Shown here: one piece after another, positions 18,086-27,686 of the stretch
How the letters are laid out: each line of letters opens with the position of its first letter
Position numbering within the stretch: the stretch's first letter is position 1
Source of the DNA: Vibrio atlanticus
GTDB lineage: Bacteria; Pseudomonadota; Gammaproteobacteria; Enterobacterales; Vibrionaceae
DNA length: 64,000 nt
NCBI RefSeq assembly: GCF_024347315.1
Contig: NZ_AP025460.1
Span: 1,612,001 to 1,676,000 of the forward strand
Reading direction: 5' to 3'
Translations under genes and position numbers: made by a program
Notes under the pieces: model-generated
The model's database searches: none
What the model was told of the DNA's origin: nothing
The model's input: only the letters and a program-made list of their open reading frames with translations

Positions 18086-18111
18086 AATCGGCTCAATAGC
18101 CGATTTTTTTG
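18086..18111 (+). terminator. Rho-independent terminator after zapC
   Basis: AATCGGCT (18086-18093), loop CAAT, AGCCGATT (18098-18105), then a T run. Confidence 0.9.
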
Positions 18112-18528
18112 TGCCTAAAAAACCTCATCCAGATAAATACATCACCGCTTAACTATTTAATTAGTGAACTTGTGACTGTTTTTTCATCTTAGTTTCTGCC
18201 TATTTTCATCGCCAGAAGTGTAAATCACCTCCCTTTATTCCCTGTTTTTGTGCTTTTGTAGCTAACTTTCAGTCTTAAATTAACTCTGGTATATACCAAT
18301 TTTAGGGTGAATATAAATTCACACCGCCGCATTGGTCGATGTTTGGTCATAAATTGTGCTGATTCGATAAGTCTTATGTTCTAAGGGGATGTGGGTAAGC
18401 GATCGCTTCATGACTGTGTGTTTGCTAGCCAGTTAGTCGAAAGATTCAATGAAAAGACAAGTTTAGTGTGATGCTCTAATAACAAATTCAGGTATAATCG
18501 AGCTAATTTTTATCAATAAAAGAACACT
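18112..18528 (+). promoter_or_regulatory. Intergenic region before rlmKL with hairpin and promoter
   Basis: No gene is visible in this 417-bp stretch. It holds a small hairpin at 18295-18336: ACCAAT and ATTGGT are the outer arms, with GTGAAT and ATTCAC inside, resembling the ends of the MITE-like element at 56842. A good -10 box, TATAAT, lies at 18493-18498, about 30 bp before the rlmKL start, but without a convincing -35 hexamer. Confidence 0.45.
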
Positions 18529-20649
18529 ATGAATCAATATCTAGCGGTTACCTCAAACGGCCTTGAGAATTTATTAGTTGAAGAACTAACCCAACTAGGG
18601 ATTACAAATGCAAAACCTGTTCAAGCAGGTGTTAAATTCAAAGCGACCAATGAGCAAATTTATCGTTGTTGTTTATGGAGTCGTTTGGCTTCTAGATTTG
18701 TACGTGTCCTTTCTGAATTCACTTGTATGGACGACATGGATTTGTACCTATCAACCACCGCGGTTAACTGGGTAAATCAATTCCATAGCTCTAAGCGTTT
18801 TGTTGTTGACTTTAACGGTACAAACAACGAAATCCGTAATAGCCAATACGGTGCGATGAAAGTAAAAGATGCCGTTGTTGATAGCTTTGAGAAAAAGTCT
18901 TTGCCTCGTCCGTCTATCAGCAAAGAAAATCCAGATATTCGTATTCACGTTCGTCTACATCGTGATAAAGCGATTCTTGGTGTTGATATGGTAGGTAGCG
19001 GTCTTCACCAACGTGGTTACCGTCCAGAATCAGGCCGAGCACCATTGCGTGAAACCCTTGCTGCTGCGATTCTTCTTCGTAGTGGCTGGGATGCGACTAA
19101 GCCTTTCCTAGACCCAATGTGTGGTTCAGGTACGTTAGTGATTGAAGCGGCAATGATGGCTGCGAACATGGCTCCAGGTGTTAAACGCCAGAAGTGGTGT
19201 TTTGAATCACTAGAAGATTTTGAACCAGAACTGTGGGCTGAAGTGAAAGCTGAAGCGAACGTTCAAGGTCGTCGTGGCGTTAAGAAAGTAGAGTGTAAGT
19301 TCTATGGCTACGACAATGACGAGCGCATGATCAAAACAGCGCGTGACAATGCTCGTCGTGCTGGTGTTGAAGAGCTGATTGAATTCGAAGTAGGCGATGC
19401 TGCAAAGCTTAAGCGTCCTACAGAGTTTGCTGATGGTGTGATTGTTTCTAACCCACCTTATGGTGAGCGTCTTGGCACAGAGCCGGGTTTGATTGCACTT
19501 TACACGGCATTCGGTGCACAACTTAAAGCGGAATTTGGCGGTTGTAACGCGTCTATCTTCTCTAGTTCTGACGAACTGCTTAGCTGCTTACGTATGCGTG
19601 CAGACAAACAGTTCAAATTGAACAACGGTGCGTTACCGTGTCACCAAAAGAACTACTCAATTTCAGATCGTCCGATGTCAGAGCGTCCAACGGGTGAACA
19701 AGAGCAACTTATTGCTCCAGACTTCGCAAACCGTCTTAAAAAGAACATCGGTAAAATTGGCAAGTGGGCTAAGAAAGAGCAACTAGATTGTTACCGTATC
19801 TACGATGCGGACTTACCAGAATACAATGTAGCGATTGACGTATACCCAGGTCACCTTGTGATTCAAGAATACGCAGCGCCTAAAGATGTACCGGAAGAGA
19901 AGGCGAAACGTCGCTTAACCGATATTATCCGTGCTTCTATTCAAGTAACAGGCGTTGAAGCAAACAACGTGGTTCTCAAGGTTCGTCAGAAGCAGAAAGG
20001 TCGTTCTCAATACCAGAAGATGGCTCAAGACTCATCTAACCTAGAAGTGAACGAATACGGCGTTAAGCTGATTGTTAATCTTCATGATTACCTAGATACA
20101 GGCTTGTTCTTAGATCATAAGATCACTCGTCGTCGTATCGGTGAGATGGCTGCAGGCAAAGACTTCCTAAACCTGTTCGCTTATACGGGCAGTGCATCTG
20201 TTCATGCTGCTGTCGGTGGCGCACGCTCTACAACAACGGTTGATATGTCGAATACCTACCTTGAGTGGGCAAAACAGAACATGGAGCTTAATGGCCGTGT
20301 TGGTCGTCAACATCAGTTTGTTCAAGCTGACTGCTTACAGTGGTTGGTTAAAGAGCAGGGTTCTTACGACCTGATCTTTATTGATCCACCTACGTTCTCA
20401 AACTCTAAGCGTATGGATCAATCGTTCGATGTTCAACGTGATCACATTCAGTTGATGGAAAACCTTAAGCGTCTTCTTCGTGAAGAAGGCACGATTGTGT
20501 TCTCTAACAACAAACGTCACTTCAAAATGGATCTAGAAGGTCTGGAAGCGTTAGGTCTTAAAGCTCAGAATATCTCAGCTAAGACGCTTCCATTGGACTT
20601 CTCTCGCAATAAGCACATCCATAACTGCTGGTTGATTACACATAAGTAA
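18529..20649 (+). CDS. rlmL: 23S rRNA methyltransferase RlmKL (m2G2445 and m7G2069)
   Basis: A fused bifunctional enzyme of 706 residues. The order is a THUMP domain (about 45-160), the RlmL methyltransferase with SAM motif [17 protein letters not shown] and catalytic NPPYGERLG, then the RlmK methyltransferase with [16 protein letters not shown] and [14 protein letters not shown]. The length and both catalytic motifs are intact. It modifies helix 74 of 23S rRNA during 50S assembly. It is followed closely by the glutaredoxin-like gene and uup, probably in one transcript. Confidence 0.96.
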   Translation: MNQYLAVTSNGLENLLVEELTQLGITNAKPVQAGVKFKATNEQIYRCCLWSRLASRFVRVLSEFTCMDDMDLYLSTTAVNWVNQFHSSKRFVVDFNGTNNEIRNSQYGAMKVKDAVVDSFEKKSLPRPSISKENPDIRIHVRLHRDKAILGVDMVGSGLHQRGYRPESGRAPLRETLAAAILLRSGWDATKPFLDPMCGSGTLVIEAAMMAANMAPGVKRQKWCFESLEDFEPELWAEVKAEANVQGRRGVKKVECKFYGYDNDERMIKTARDNARRAGVEELIEFEVGDAAKLKRPTEFADGVIVSNPPYGERLGTEPGLIALYTAFGAQLKAEFGGCNASIFSSSDELLSCLRMRADKQFKLNNGALPCHQKNYSISDRPMSERPTGEQEQLIAPDFANRLKKNIGKIGKWAKKEQLDCYRIYDADLPEYNVAIDVYPGHLVIQEYAAPKDVPEEKAKRRLTDIIRASIQVTGVEANNVVLKVRQKQKGRSQYQKMAQDSSNLEVNEYGVKLIVNLHDYLDTGLFLDHKITRRRIGEMAAGKDFLNLFAYTGSASVHAAVGGARSTTTVDMSNTYLEWAKQNMELNGRVGRQHQFVQADCLQWLVKEQGSYDLIFIDPPTFSNSKRMDQSFDVQRDHIQLMENLKRLLREEGTIVFSNNKRHFKMDLEGLEALGLKAQNISAKTLPLDFSRNKHIHNCWLITHK

Positions 20650-20674
20650 TTAAGAGATTGTATAAGGATATAGC

Positions 20675-20935
20675 GTGCTGACTCTCTACAGTACAGAAGG
20701 GTGCCATCTATGTGAGATGGCATTCAAACTCACGGAACAGTTAAACATTAGCCATCACGTCAACGTTGTCGACATTGCATTTGATGATGAGCTCTTTTCC
20801 CGTTACGGGGTCACTATTCCGGTGCTCAAATTTGAAAGCTCTGACTTTTCTCAAAGCTCAGAGCTTAACTGGCCATTTGGCTTGTTAGAACTTAATGATT
20901 GGTTAAAAAAGAATGGCATTACTTACAATTCATAA
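20675..20935 (+). CDS. Glutaredoxin-like thioredoxin-fold protein (DUF836 type)
   Basis: An 86-residue single-domain protein, with redox motif CHLC at residues 9-12 (TLYSTEGCHLCEMA) and the cis-proline context YGVTIPVL. The DUF836/glutaredoxin-like family is probably a small cytosolic thiol oxidoreductase with unknown partner. It starts at GTG 20675. Its 3' end overlaps the uup start by 23 bp, implying translational coupling in a rlmL-grx-uup unit. Confidence 0.75.
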   Translation: MLTLYSTEGCHLCEMAFKLTEQLNISHHVNVVDIAFDDELFSRYGVTIPVLKFESSDFSQSSELNWPFGLLELNDWLKKNGITYNS

Positions 20936-22829
20936 CGGGCAATTAGCGTTTGGCGATCACCCGTTATTAGATCGTGCGGACTTTGCACTGCAAGAAAACG
21001 AACGTGTGTGTTTAGTAGGGCGCAATGGCGCGGGTAAGTCTACGTTGATGAAAATCCTGTCAGGGAACATCATCATGGACGACGGTAAGATGCAAATCAC
21101 ACAAGATGTGGTTGTATCTCGCCTTGAGCAAGATCCACCGCGTAACGAAGAAGGCACCGTTTATGATTACGTTGCTGGTGGCCTAGCGGAAATCGGCGAA
21201 CAGCTGAAGATCTATCATGATCTTTTGGATCTCATTGGTACTGATCCTAGCGAAAAGAACTTAAATCGTCTTACTCGTGTGCAAGAGCAGTTGGATCATG
21301 CCAACGCATGGCGCTTCGAAGATCGCGTAAGTAACGTAATGGCGGCGCTTAAACTCACTGCCGAAACAAAACTGACGGATTTGTCTGGTGGTTGGCAACG
21401 TAAAGCGGCGCTTGCTCGTGCGCTTGTATGTGACCCAGACGTGCTTCTACTCGACGAACCGACTAACCACCTAGATGTTGCGACAATCGAATGGTTAGAA
21501 GGCTTCCTGAAAGACTTCCGTGGTTCAATCATCTTTATCTCCCATGACCGTGCTTTCATCAAATCGATGGCAACTCGCATTGTTGATCTTGATCGCGGCA
21601 AGCTGAGCTCGTTCCCTGGCGATTACGAAAACTACTTACTAGAGAAAGAAGAAGCGTTACGTGTCGAAGAGATGCAGAACGCTGAATTCGATAAAAAGCT
21701 TGCTCAAGAAGAAGTGTGGATTCGTCAGGGCATTAAAGCTCGTCGAACGCGTAACGAAGGCCGTGTACGTGCACTTAAGAAGTTGCGTGAAGAGCGCATC
21801 AATCGTCGTGAAGTGCAGGGTAAAGCGGTTATTCAGATCGATGATGGTCAACGTTCAGGCAAGATTGTATTCGAAGCAGAGAATCTTAACTTTGGCTTTG
21901 AAGGCAAAGAGATTGTTAAAGATTTCAGCTTCAATATTATGCGTGGTGATCGTATTGCTCTGATCGGCCCTAATGGCTGTGGTAAGAGTACCGTACTTAA
22001 ACTGCTTCTTGATCAGCTGAAGCCTGATTCTGGCCGTCTGCATTGTGGTACTAAACTTGAAGTGGCTTACTTCGACCAATACCGCGAAATCCTAGACCCT
22101 GAGAAGTCAGTAATTGACAATCTAGCGGATGGTAAGCAAGAAGTGACAGTAGGCGGCCGTGAGCGCCATGCACTTAGCTACCTACAAGATTTCTTGTTCT
22201 CTCCAAAACGTGCTCGCACTCCTGTGAAGGCACTGTCTGGTGGTGAGAAAAACCGCCTGTTATTAGCTCGTATTTTCCTTAAGTCGAATAACTTATTGAT
22301 TCTCGATGAGCCAACCAACGATCTAGATATCGAAACTTTGGAACTTTTAGAAGATTTGCTTGCCAACTATCAGGGTACGCTTCTTTTAGTGAGCCACGAT
22401 CGACAGTTTGTTGATAACACGGTTATGACAAGTTGGATTTTTGAAGGCAACGGCGTTGTTGAAGAATTTGTTGGTGGTTACCACGATGCTCAGCAACAAA
22501 GAAAGCAGGCTATAGAGTACCGACAGGTTGAAAAGCCATCAAAGCCAGAGAAAGTAGTTGAGGAAACTCCCAAAACTGCGCCAGTTAAGGCTAAAGCTAA
22601 GAAGTTATCGTATAAGCTACAACGAGAACTAGAAGCGCTACCTTTGCGTTTGGAAGAATTGGAAACTCAAATTGAAACTCTTCAGGAAGAAGTCAACGAT
22701 CCTAGCTTCTTTTCAAAATCTGTAGAGCAGACACAACCAGTATTAGATAAGCTATCTGCAGCAGAGCAGGAGCTTGAAGTTGCTTTTGAGCGCTGGGAAG
22801 AGCTCGAGGCACTACAACAGGAAAGTTAA
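20913..22829 (+). CDS. uup: ABC-F family ATPase Uup
   Basis: Two ATPase domains with no membrane part. The first has GRNGAGKST, LSGGWQRKAALARAL and LLLDEPTNHLD; the second has GPNGCGKST, LSGGEKNRLLLARI and LILDEPTNDLD. A charged linker lies between them, and a C-terminal coiled coil (about 555-635, KLSYKLQRELEALPLRLEEL) is the DNA- or RNA-binding tail typical of Uup. ABC-F proteins act on ribosomes; Uup is linked to ribosome function and to limiting transposon excision. The ATG overlaps the upstream gene. Confidence 0.93.
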   Translation: MALLTIHNGQLAFGDHPLLDRADFALQENERVCLVGRNGAGKSTLMKILSGNIIMDDGKMQITQDVVVSRLEQDPPRNEEGTVYDYVAGGLAEIGEQLKIYHDLLDLIGTDPSEKNLNRLTRVQEQLDHANAWRFEDRVSNVMAALKLTAETKLTDLSGGWQRKAALARALVCDPDVLLLDEPTNHLDVATIEWLEGFLKDFRGSIIFISHDRAFIKSMATRIVDLDRGKLSSFPGDYENYLLEKEEALRVEEMQNAEFDKKLAQEEVWIRQGIKARRTRNEGRVRALKKLREERINRREVQGKAVIQIDDGQRSGKIVFEAENLNFGFEGKEIVKDFSFNIMRGDRIALIGPNGCGKSTVLKLLLDQLKPDSGRLHCGTKLEVAYFDQYREILDPEKSVIDNLADGKQEVTVGGRERHALSYLQDFLFSPKRARTPVKALSGGEKNRLLLARIFLKSNNLLILDEPTNDLDIETLELLEDLLANYQGTLLLVSHDRQFVDNTVMTSWIFEGNGVVEEFVGGYHDAQQQRKQAIEYRQVEKPSKPEKVVEETPKTAPVKAKAKKLSYKLQRELEALPLRLEELETQIETLQEEVNDPSFFSKSVEQTQPVLDKLSAAEQELEVAFERWEELEALQQES

Positions 22830-22838
22830 GAAGTAATC

Positions 22839-24584
22839 ATGACTTGTAATAAATTTAAATTAACAACAGTTGCAGCCTTAGTTTTGGCTGCAACTAACGC
22901 GAATGCTGCACTGTACAAGGTAGTTGAAGTCGCGACTCCTAGCTCAATTGTCGGAGCTTCTGAAACGTTTGGTGTCGCGATTCAACCAGCGGCGGTTGCC
23001 GGAACTGAAAGTTGTTTTACCAACGCTACTATCGGTGGTGTCGCATGCGATAGCTTTAAGCTAGCAGGTGAAACTCGTAATTCGCTTGAAGCCATTAGTT
23101 ACCGTGAAGAAGTTCCTTTTGCTATGGATGCTGTCTTCCAATATTTACAAGAGTTCGATGACTTCAAAAACTATTGTAACCGTGAACTAAGATATTCCAC
23201 ATGTGAAAGCTGGGCGAAAACTCGCTGGGAAGATACTTGGTTTAAGGAAAGAAACAACCTGAGTTATGTAAATGCAAAGGCATTTATAGAAGGCGGGGCA
23301 ATACTCGATACTCGCAATACAGTGATCAACTCCCTTTATGTGAACGACGCATCAGAAGTTAAGCCTTTAGGTATCAAATCAGAAGGTAGCATTCGTAATA
23401 ACGCAATCTTTACAACGTCACCAAATGGGCCTGCAGGATCTTCTGAGACTCGTGCATGGAAAGCTATCAAAGCAAGTAATGGTACTGTTTACAATGTAGG
23501 TAGTGTGTCTACTAGTGAAACCATTACGGAGACGTCAACGCCGGATCCTGTATTTAGTTCAAAAGCTGCTATTTGGGATGGTACGAATACCAAGCAAATC
23601 GATTGGACTCGTGGTGGAACTGCTAGACAAGGCGATTACTATGCTCAAGGTAGCATGCGTTCAATTGCCGAGTCCGATACCAAGTTTTATGGCGTAGGTT
23701 ACAACACTGTTGATGGTAGTGGCGATCTACAAGATATGAATGCATCTGTATTCATCAGTAAATCTTTGGACTTAGCTGACAGCACGAATACTTGGACGAC
23801 CAAATCAATTGAGGGGGCTAAGGTCAACTCTAACTCGTCTAACGATTACAAATACAGTAACTCTGTAGCGACCGATATCAACAAAAACTTGTTTGTTATT
23901 GGTAACTCTAAGCGTAATGGTCGAGTACCTGAAAGTGGTAGCGCGGGAAGTAAGATGTTCGTTGTGACTGATGCTTCAGCTGCGACTCCAACAGCGACAT
24001 ACCTAACAGGTGGTATCTTCTTTGCTGGTTCGAGTGGTGAAGCTAAAGCAGTTAACAACTTCAATGAAATTGTTGGTCAAGTTGACGCAGAAACAACGCG
24101 TGAAGTTGATGGCAGTGAGCGTAGACACCGCGGCTTTATTTATCCATATCAAGCAACGGGTACTGACCCATCAAGAATTGATCTGTTTCAGAACAAAGCT
24201 TGGTTTCTAGATGATCTAACTAACGACGGCAACGTTGCTGGAGAGAACAACAAGTTCCGAATCATTGATGCTTCAGGTATCAACGATGCGGGTGTTATCT
24301 CTGCAACAGCTATAAAATGTATGATCGATACAAATGGAGACGGTAGAGGTAACGATGAACGAGCCTACGATACAACGTCTCACAACTCATACTGTGCTGG
24401 TGCTGCGTCTAATGCAGTAGAAGAGGTTGTTGCGGTTAAATTGATTCCTATCGAAGGTAAAGGTAAGAGTGATATCCAAGCTCGTAGTACTGATACAGCA
24501 AAGGTCGATCGTAAAGGCGGTAGCTTAGGTTGGTTCGCTTTGACTGTACTCGGCTTATTAGGGTTCCGTAGAAAATTTAAATAA
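22839..24584 (+). CDS. DUF3466 family surface protein with GlyGly-CTERM sorting tail
   Basis: A 581-residue exported protein with a signal peptide (MTCNKFKLTTVAALVLAAT, cleavage near ANAA). The mature domain is repeat-rich, with many Asn/Ser/Thr and FVIGNS, FNEIVGQVD, SGINDAGVI segments resembling the extracellular repeat protein (HAF-type) beta-propeller units. The last about 22 residues, GGSLGWFALTVLGLLGFRRK, form a GlyGly-CTERM signal: glycine motif, hydrophobic helix, basic end. That signal is processed by rhombosortase, usually with type II secretion to the cell surface. It lies 9 bp after uup; function unknown. Confidence 0.82.
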   Translation: MTCNKFKLTTVAALVLAATNANAALYKVVEVATPSSIVGASETFGVAIQPAAVAGTESCFTNATIGGVACDSFKLAGETRNSLEAISYREEVPFAMDAVFQYLQEFDDFKNYCNRELRYSTCESWAKTRWEDTWFKERNNLSYVNAKAFIEGGAILDTRNTVINSLYVNDASEVKPLGIKSEGSIRNNAIFTTSPNGPAGSSETRAWKAIKASNGTVYNVGSVSTSETITETSTPDPVFSSKAAIWDGTNTKQIDWTRGGTARQGDYYAQGSMRSIAESDTKFYGVGYNTVDGSGDLQDMNASVFISKSLDLADSTNTWTTKSIEGAKVNSNSSNDYKYSNSVATDINKNLFVIGNSKRNGRVPESGSAGSKMFVVTDASAATPTATYLTGGIFFAGSSGEAKAVNNFNEIVGQVDAETTREVDGSERRHRGFIYPYQATGTDPSRIDLFQNKAWFLDDLTNDGNVAGENNKFRIIDASGINDAGVISATAIKCMIDTNGDGRGNDERAYDTTSHNSYCAGAASNAVEEVVAVKLIPIEGKGKSDIQARSTDTAKVDRKGGSLGWFALTVLGLLGFRRKFK

Positions 24585-24596
24585 TTTCATCTCTTG

Positions 24597-24634
24597 AGCC
24601 CGAGTTCACAATTCTGAATTCGGGCTTTTTTTTC
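24597..24634 (+). terminator. Rho-independent terminator after DUF3466 gene
   Basis: AGCCCGA (24597-24603) pairs with TCGGGCT (24620-24626), continued inward by GTTCA/TGAAT, and is followed by eight T. Confidence 0.92.
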
Positions 24635-24746
24635 GCCTTGAGAAAAGTGAAAAACTGGTCGATTCTTAAAGTTGGAGTCACAAAAACTCCGCAAAGTTGT
24701 AATCATTGTATGTTAGTAAATAGAACACCCGTATGAGGACTGCACT

Positions 24747-24920
24747 ATGAAGAGACAAAAGCGTGATCGACTAGAACGAGCACAATCTCAAGGCTACAAA
24801 GCTGGTATAAACGGTAGGTCACAAGAAGCTTGCCCATATAGCCAAATGGATTCTCGGTCTTATTGGTTAGGTGGTTGGCGTGACGCCAAAGGTGATAAGC
24901 AATCAGGTCTCTATAAATAG
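24747..24920 (+). CDS. rmf: Ribosome modulation factor Rmf
   Basis: A 57-residue protein reading MKRQKRDRLERAQSQGYKAG then INGRSQEACPYSQMDSR and YWLGGWRDAKGDKQSGLYK. This is unmistakably Rmf, with the basic N-terminus and the CPYS...WLGGWRD core. Rmf dimerises 70S ribosomes into inactive 100S particles in stationary phase. It sits convergent with fabA, the same neighbourhood as in E. coli (uup, rmf, fabA, ycbZ, matP). It is followed by a stem-loop at 24945. Confidence 0.97.
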   Translation: MKRQKRDRLERAQSQGYKAGINGRSQEACPYSQMDSRSYWLGGWRDAKGDKQSGLYK

Positions 24921-24944
24921 ATAGGGCGGAACATATTCAAAGAT

Positions 24945-24985
24945 CAAGGCTCCATTGTTGTACAGCAGTTGGAGCCTTGTTAGTT
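24945..24985 (+). terminator. Stem-loop terminator after rmf
   Basis: CAAGGCTCCA (24945-24954) pairs with TGGAGCCTTG (24970-24979) over a 15-base loop, followed by a modest T-rich stretch (TTAGTTTCT). The T run is weak, so it may mainly stabilise the rmf mRNA 3' end. Confidence 0.65.
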
Positions 24986-25047
24986 TCTGAGTGGGTATAT
25001 AAGTTAGATAAAATAAATGTAATAGCGCAGAGAGCCAACACTTTAAG

Positions 25048-25083
25048 CTGATACTGATACTGATACTGATACTGATACTGATA
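25048..25083. repeat. Hexanucleotide microsatellite (CTGATA)6
   Basis: Six perfect head-to-tail copies of CTGATA, in the non-coding stretch between rmf and fabA. Copy number in such tracts changes by slippage, so it is a likely strain-variable site. Confidence 0.95.
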
Positions 25084-25166
25084 CTTATAGTGGAATACAC
25101 AGTTGCTGGTGGACTAATACAGTACAGTTTCGGGACAAGAAAGTTTGTTTAACCAGCACACCCAAG

Positions 25167-25183
25167 TGCACTATAACTAAATA
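25167..25183. repeat. 17-bp dispersed repeat, copy 1
   Basis: TGCACTATAACTAAATA is identical at 25167-25183 and 28900-28916, both intergenic and both just 3' of gene ends. No function is known to me. Confidence 0.6.
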
Positions 25184-25198
25184 TGTTGGAGTAAAAAT

Positions 25199-25219
25199 AA
25201 AGCAGCCAATGGCTGCTTT
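25199..25219 (-). terminator. Rho-independent terminator of fabA
   Basis: AAAGCAGCC-AAT-GGCTGCTTT is a 9-bp stem with a three-base loop. On the minus strand it is followed by ATTTTTAC, giving the T run for fabA transcripts. It could also work weakly in the other direction. Confidence 0.85.
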
Positions 25220-25258
25220 ATTAAAATCTAACTGCGTTATTCTAACGAAACAGTTGGA

Positions 25259-25774
25259 TTAGAATGCTGACGTATCTTGGAAAAGGCCAACTTTCAAATC
25301 TTTAGCAACATAAATCTCTTTGCCATCAACAAGTACGCGACCATCTGCAAGGCCCATAACTAGGCGACGGTTAACAACACGCTTCATGTGGATTTCGTAA
25401 GTCACTTTTTTCGCAGTAGGTAAAATTTGACCAGTGAATTTCACTTCGCCTACACCTAAAGCACGGCCTTTACCTTTGCCGCCAACCCAACCAAGGTAGA
25501 AGCCAACAAGCTGCCACATTGCATCAAGTCCTAGACAACCAGGCATTACTGGGTCACCAGGGAAGTGACAGTCGAAGAACCATAGGTCAGGAGTAATATC
25601 CAGTTCAGCAAGAATCAAACCTTTACCGAAATCACCTTCAGTCTCAGACATTTTAGTGATGCGATCCATCATCAACATGTTCGGTGCTGGTAGTTGAGGA
25701 CCTTCAGGCCATAGTTCGCCTTGGCTTGATGCTAGAAGATCTTCGCGAGTGTAAGAATCACGTTTGTTTTGCAT
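25259..25774 (-). CDS. fabA: 3-hydroxydecanoyl-ACP dehydratase/isomerase FabA
   Basis: Hot-dog-fold enzyme of 171 residues that dehydrates 3-hydroxydecanoyl-ACP and isomerises trans-2 to cis-3-decenoyl-ACP, starting unsaturated fatty acid synthesis. The active-site histidine is in [11 protein letters not shown] and the aspartate in [14 protein letters not shown] 25774 is chosen because GGAG lies nine bases upstream; an in-frame TTG two codons earlier is not needed. The promoter carries tandem FabR and FadR sites. lonH lies upstream, as E. coli ycbZ does. Confidence 0.97.
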   Translation of the reverse strand: MQNKRDSYTREDLLASSQGELWPEGPQLPAPNMLMMDRITKMSETEGDFGKGLILAELDITPDLWFFDCHFPGDPVMPGCLGLDAMWQLVGFYLGWVGGKGKGRALGVGEVKFTGQILPTAKKVTYEIHMKRVVNRRLVMGLADGRVLVDGKEIYVAKDLKVGLFQDTSAF

Positions 25775-25808
25775 TATCAATTACTCCAATTTTTGATAGG
25801 TGCATATT

Positions 25809-25826
25809 AGTGAACAGGTGTACGCT
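25809..25826. promoter_or_regulatory. FabR operator at fabA promoter
   Basis: On the minus strand AGCGTACACCTGTTCACT matches the FabR (YijC) site AGCGTACANNTGTTCGCT at all defined positions but one. FabR represses fabA and fabB in response to the unsaturated-to-saturated acyl balance. Confidence 0.85.
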
Positions 25827-25827
25827 A

Positions 25828-25843
25828 AACAAGTCCGATCAGT
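25828..25843. promoter_or_regulatory. FadR site at fabA promoter
   Basis: On the minus strand ACTGATCGGACTTGTT corresponds to the FadR activator site of E. coli fabA as I remember it, and lies immediately upstream of the FabR site in the same arrangement. FadR activates fabA when long-chain acyl-CoA is low. The site abuts the lonH stop codon, so the whole fabA control region is packed into about 60 bp. Confidence 0.8.
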
Positions 25844-25844
25844 A

Positions 25845-27497
25845 CTAGACAAACCAGTTTTTAATGCGTCCAACAATTCCAATAGGGTGCTCATGTCTTT
25901 CAAAGTTTTCAATACGTTCCGCAATTTTGCTCAGAACGCTTTCTTGTTCATCGTCTCTAAATGGTTTGTTCATAATAAGAGGAATAGCTTCATCTACATT
26001 AGAGACAGACCAAATATGGAATTCTTTGTTTTTGATGCTTTCAATTAGGTCTGGCTTCAGAGCAAGGTGTCTTAAGTTAGATCTTGGAAGGATCACACCT
26101 TGTTCGCCAGTTAACCCGTTGTGTTTACACACATGATAGAAGCCTTCGATTTTCTCGTTTAGCCCACCAACTGCTTGTACACGACCGAATTGGTCGACAG
26201 CACCAGTTACCGCTATTTGTTGATTGATAGGGTATTCCGACAAAGCACTGACCAAAGAGCAAAGCTCAGCAAGAGAAGCACTGTCGCCATCAACTTCGCA
26301 GTATGATTGCTCAAACACAACAGAAGCCGCATAGGGCAACGGATCTTCAAGGTTCAACGCGCTGCTTACAAATGCTTGCATGATCATCATACCTTTGGCG
26401 TGAAGGTTACCACCGAGTTCCGCTTTGCGTTCAACGTCGGCAATATCACCATCACCAAAGTGGATAACACATGAAATTCGGGCTGGTTCACCATACGATA
26501 CTGGGTGTCCTGGTACATCGATAACCGTCAGACCATTAACTTGTCCAACTTGTTCACCCTCGGTTTCGATAATAACTTGGCCATCTCGAATATCATCAAG
26601 AGCACGTTCAGGTAAGTACGATTCGCGGTTGTATTTGTGTTGTTGTGCTTGCTGAATATGGTGACCATCAATCTCACCATGGTCGGCTTCAATCAAAGCT
26701 TCGTTCAATAACGCATTGTGCCAAATCGGGCACAACGGTATATAGCTTTGGTCTTCAGTTTCTCTTGCTCCAGCAGTAAGAATGCCTGTCACCGCCTGTT
26801 GCGTGATGTTTGGCAGTTCATAACGTTGTTGGAGCCATTTAAGGTAACCAAGATATTGAGTCAACGTCTCTTCTGTTAGCTTTATGTCTTGTTCAATTTC
26901 ACTGAATAGGCAGAAACCGGTTTGAATATCACTGTCTAGGTAATCAAGATCGCCGAGTTGAGCTCGGTCTCCAACCACAATCAACTTAATATTGTAGGTA
27001 AGCGGTAAAGATGGAGATTGGTTTAAGTGTTCAGGGTTGCTACTGATGGGTTCTACGGCCTCACCAAGAAGTGCAGATTTAAGCAGTAACCAGCTTCCCG
27101 GGTTTGCTAGAATCAAGTTGGCTGAAACAATCAGATAACCATTGTTCGCTCTAGCCAGTAAGCCAGGCTTTGTCGCAACGACTTGGCCGTCTTTTGATTG
27201 AACTTGGTCAAACAGAGAGACAGCATTTAAAGACTCAGTTTTTATTACTGGTAACGTGTGATCATCTAGAGCAGTTACTAAAGATTCAACAATCATTTGA
27301 CGATAGATCGAATTGTCCGGAGCGTTGACAAGTAAAACACGCGAAAGGTTGGACAAGCGGACAAAGCGGGTTAGCGCATCGTTGAATCTATGTTGAATGT
27401 CTGAAAATGGGAAAGGCGAGATGTCAGGGAATTGCTCTAATTGAGCGCTATATTCGTCGTACTGAGGCGTAACATGTCGCCAATCTACTAGAGTCAT
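25845..27497 (-). CDS. lonH: Lon-like S16 protease LonH (YcbZ type)
   Basis: A 550-residue Lon-family protein with a C-terminal S16 proteolytic domain and a divergent N-terminal AAA-like region. The catalytic serine is in EVDGDSASLAEL and the lysine in GGLNEKIEGFYH. The N-terminal part (VVATKPGLLARANNGYLIVSA, cited in part) lacks an obvious Walker A motif, as is usual for YcbZ/LonH. Substrates are not well defined. The gene is transcribed toward fabA and diverges from matP. Confidence 0.85.
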   Translation of the reverse strand: MTLVDWRHVTPQYDEYSAQLEQFPDISPFPFSDIQHRFNDALTRFVRLSNLSRVLLVNAPDNSIYRQMIVESLVTALDDHTLPVIKTESLNAVSLFDQVQSKDGQVVATKPGLLARANNGYLIVSANLILANPGSWLLLKSALLGEAVEPISSNPEHLNQSPSLPLTYNIKLIVVGDRAQLGDLDYLDSDIQTGFCLFSEIEQDIKLTEETLTQYLGYLKWLQQRYELPNITQQAVTGILTAGARETEDQSYIPLCPIWHNALLNEALIEADHGEIDGHHIQQAQQHKYNRESYLPERALDDIRDGQVIIETEGEQVGQVNGLTVIDVPGHPVSYGEPARISCVIHFGDGDIADVERKAELGGNLHAKGMMIMQAFVSSALNLEDPLPYAASVVFEQSYCEVDGDSASLAELCSLVSALSEYPINQQIAVTGAVDQFGRVQAVGGLNEKIEGFYHVCKHNGLTGEQGVILPRSNLRHLALKPDLIESIKNKEFHIWSVSNVDEAIPLIMNKPFRDDEQESVLSKIAERIENFERHEHPIGIVGRIKNWFV

Positions 27498-27649
27498 TTA
27501 AGTTTCTGATTATGATAATGAGGTAGGGAGTATATAGAAAAACCGATCTCGCTTGTAGCTCTATGTTGTAGTTACTAATCACTAAGCTAATATAAGTATG
27601 ATCTTGGTCTATTCTTTCAAGACAACAATTGTTAAATAGCCTATTTTGG

Positions 27650-27662
27650 GTTACGCTGTCAC
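27650..27662. promoter_or_regulatory. matS-like site just upstream of matP (12 of 13)
   Basis: GTTACGCTGTCAC differs from the MatP consensus GTGACRNYGTCAC at one base and lies 25 bp before the matP start codon. It could be a genuine terminus-domain matS, an autoregulatory operator, or chance. Confidence 0.5.
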
Positions 27663-27686
27663 TAGGATTAACTCTCGAGATTAGAC

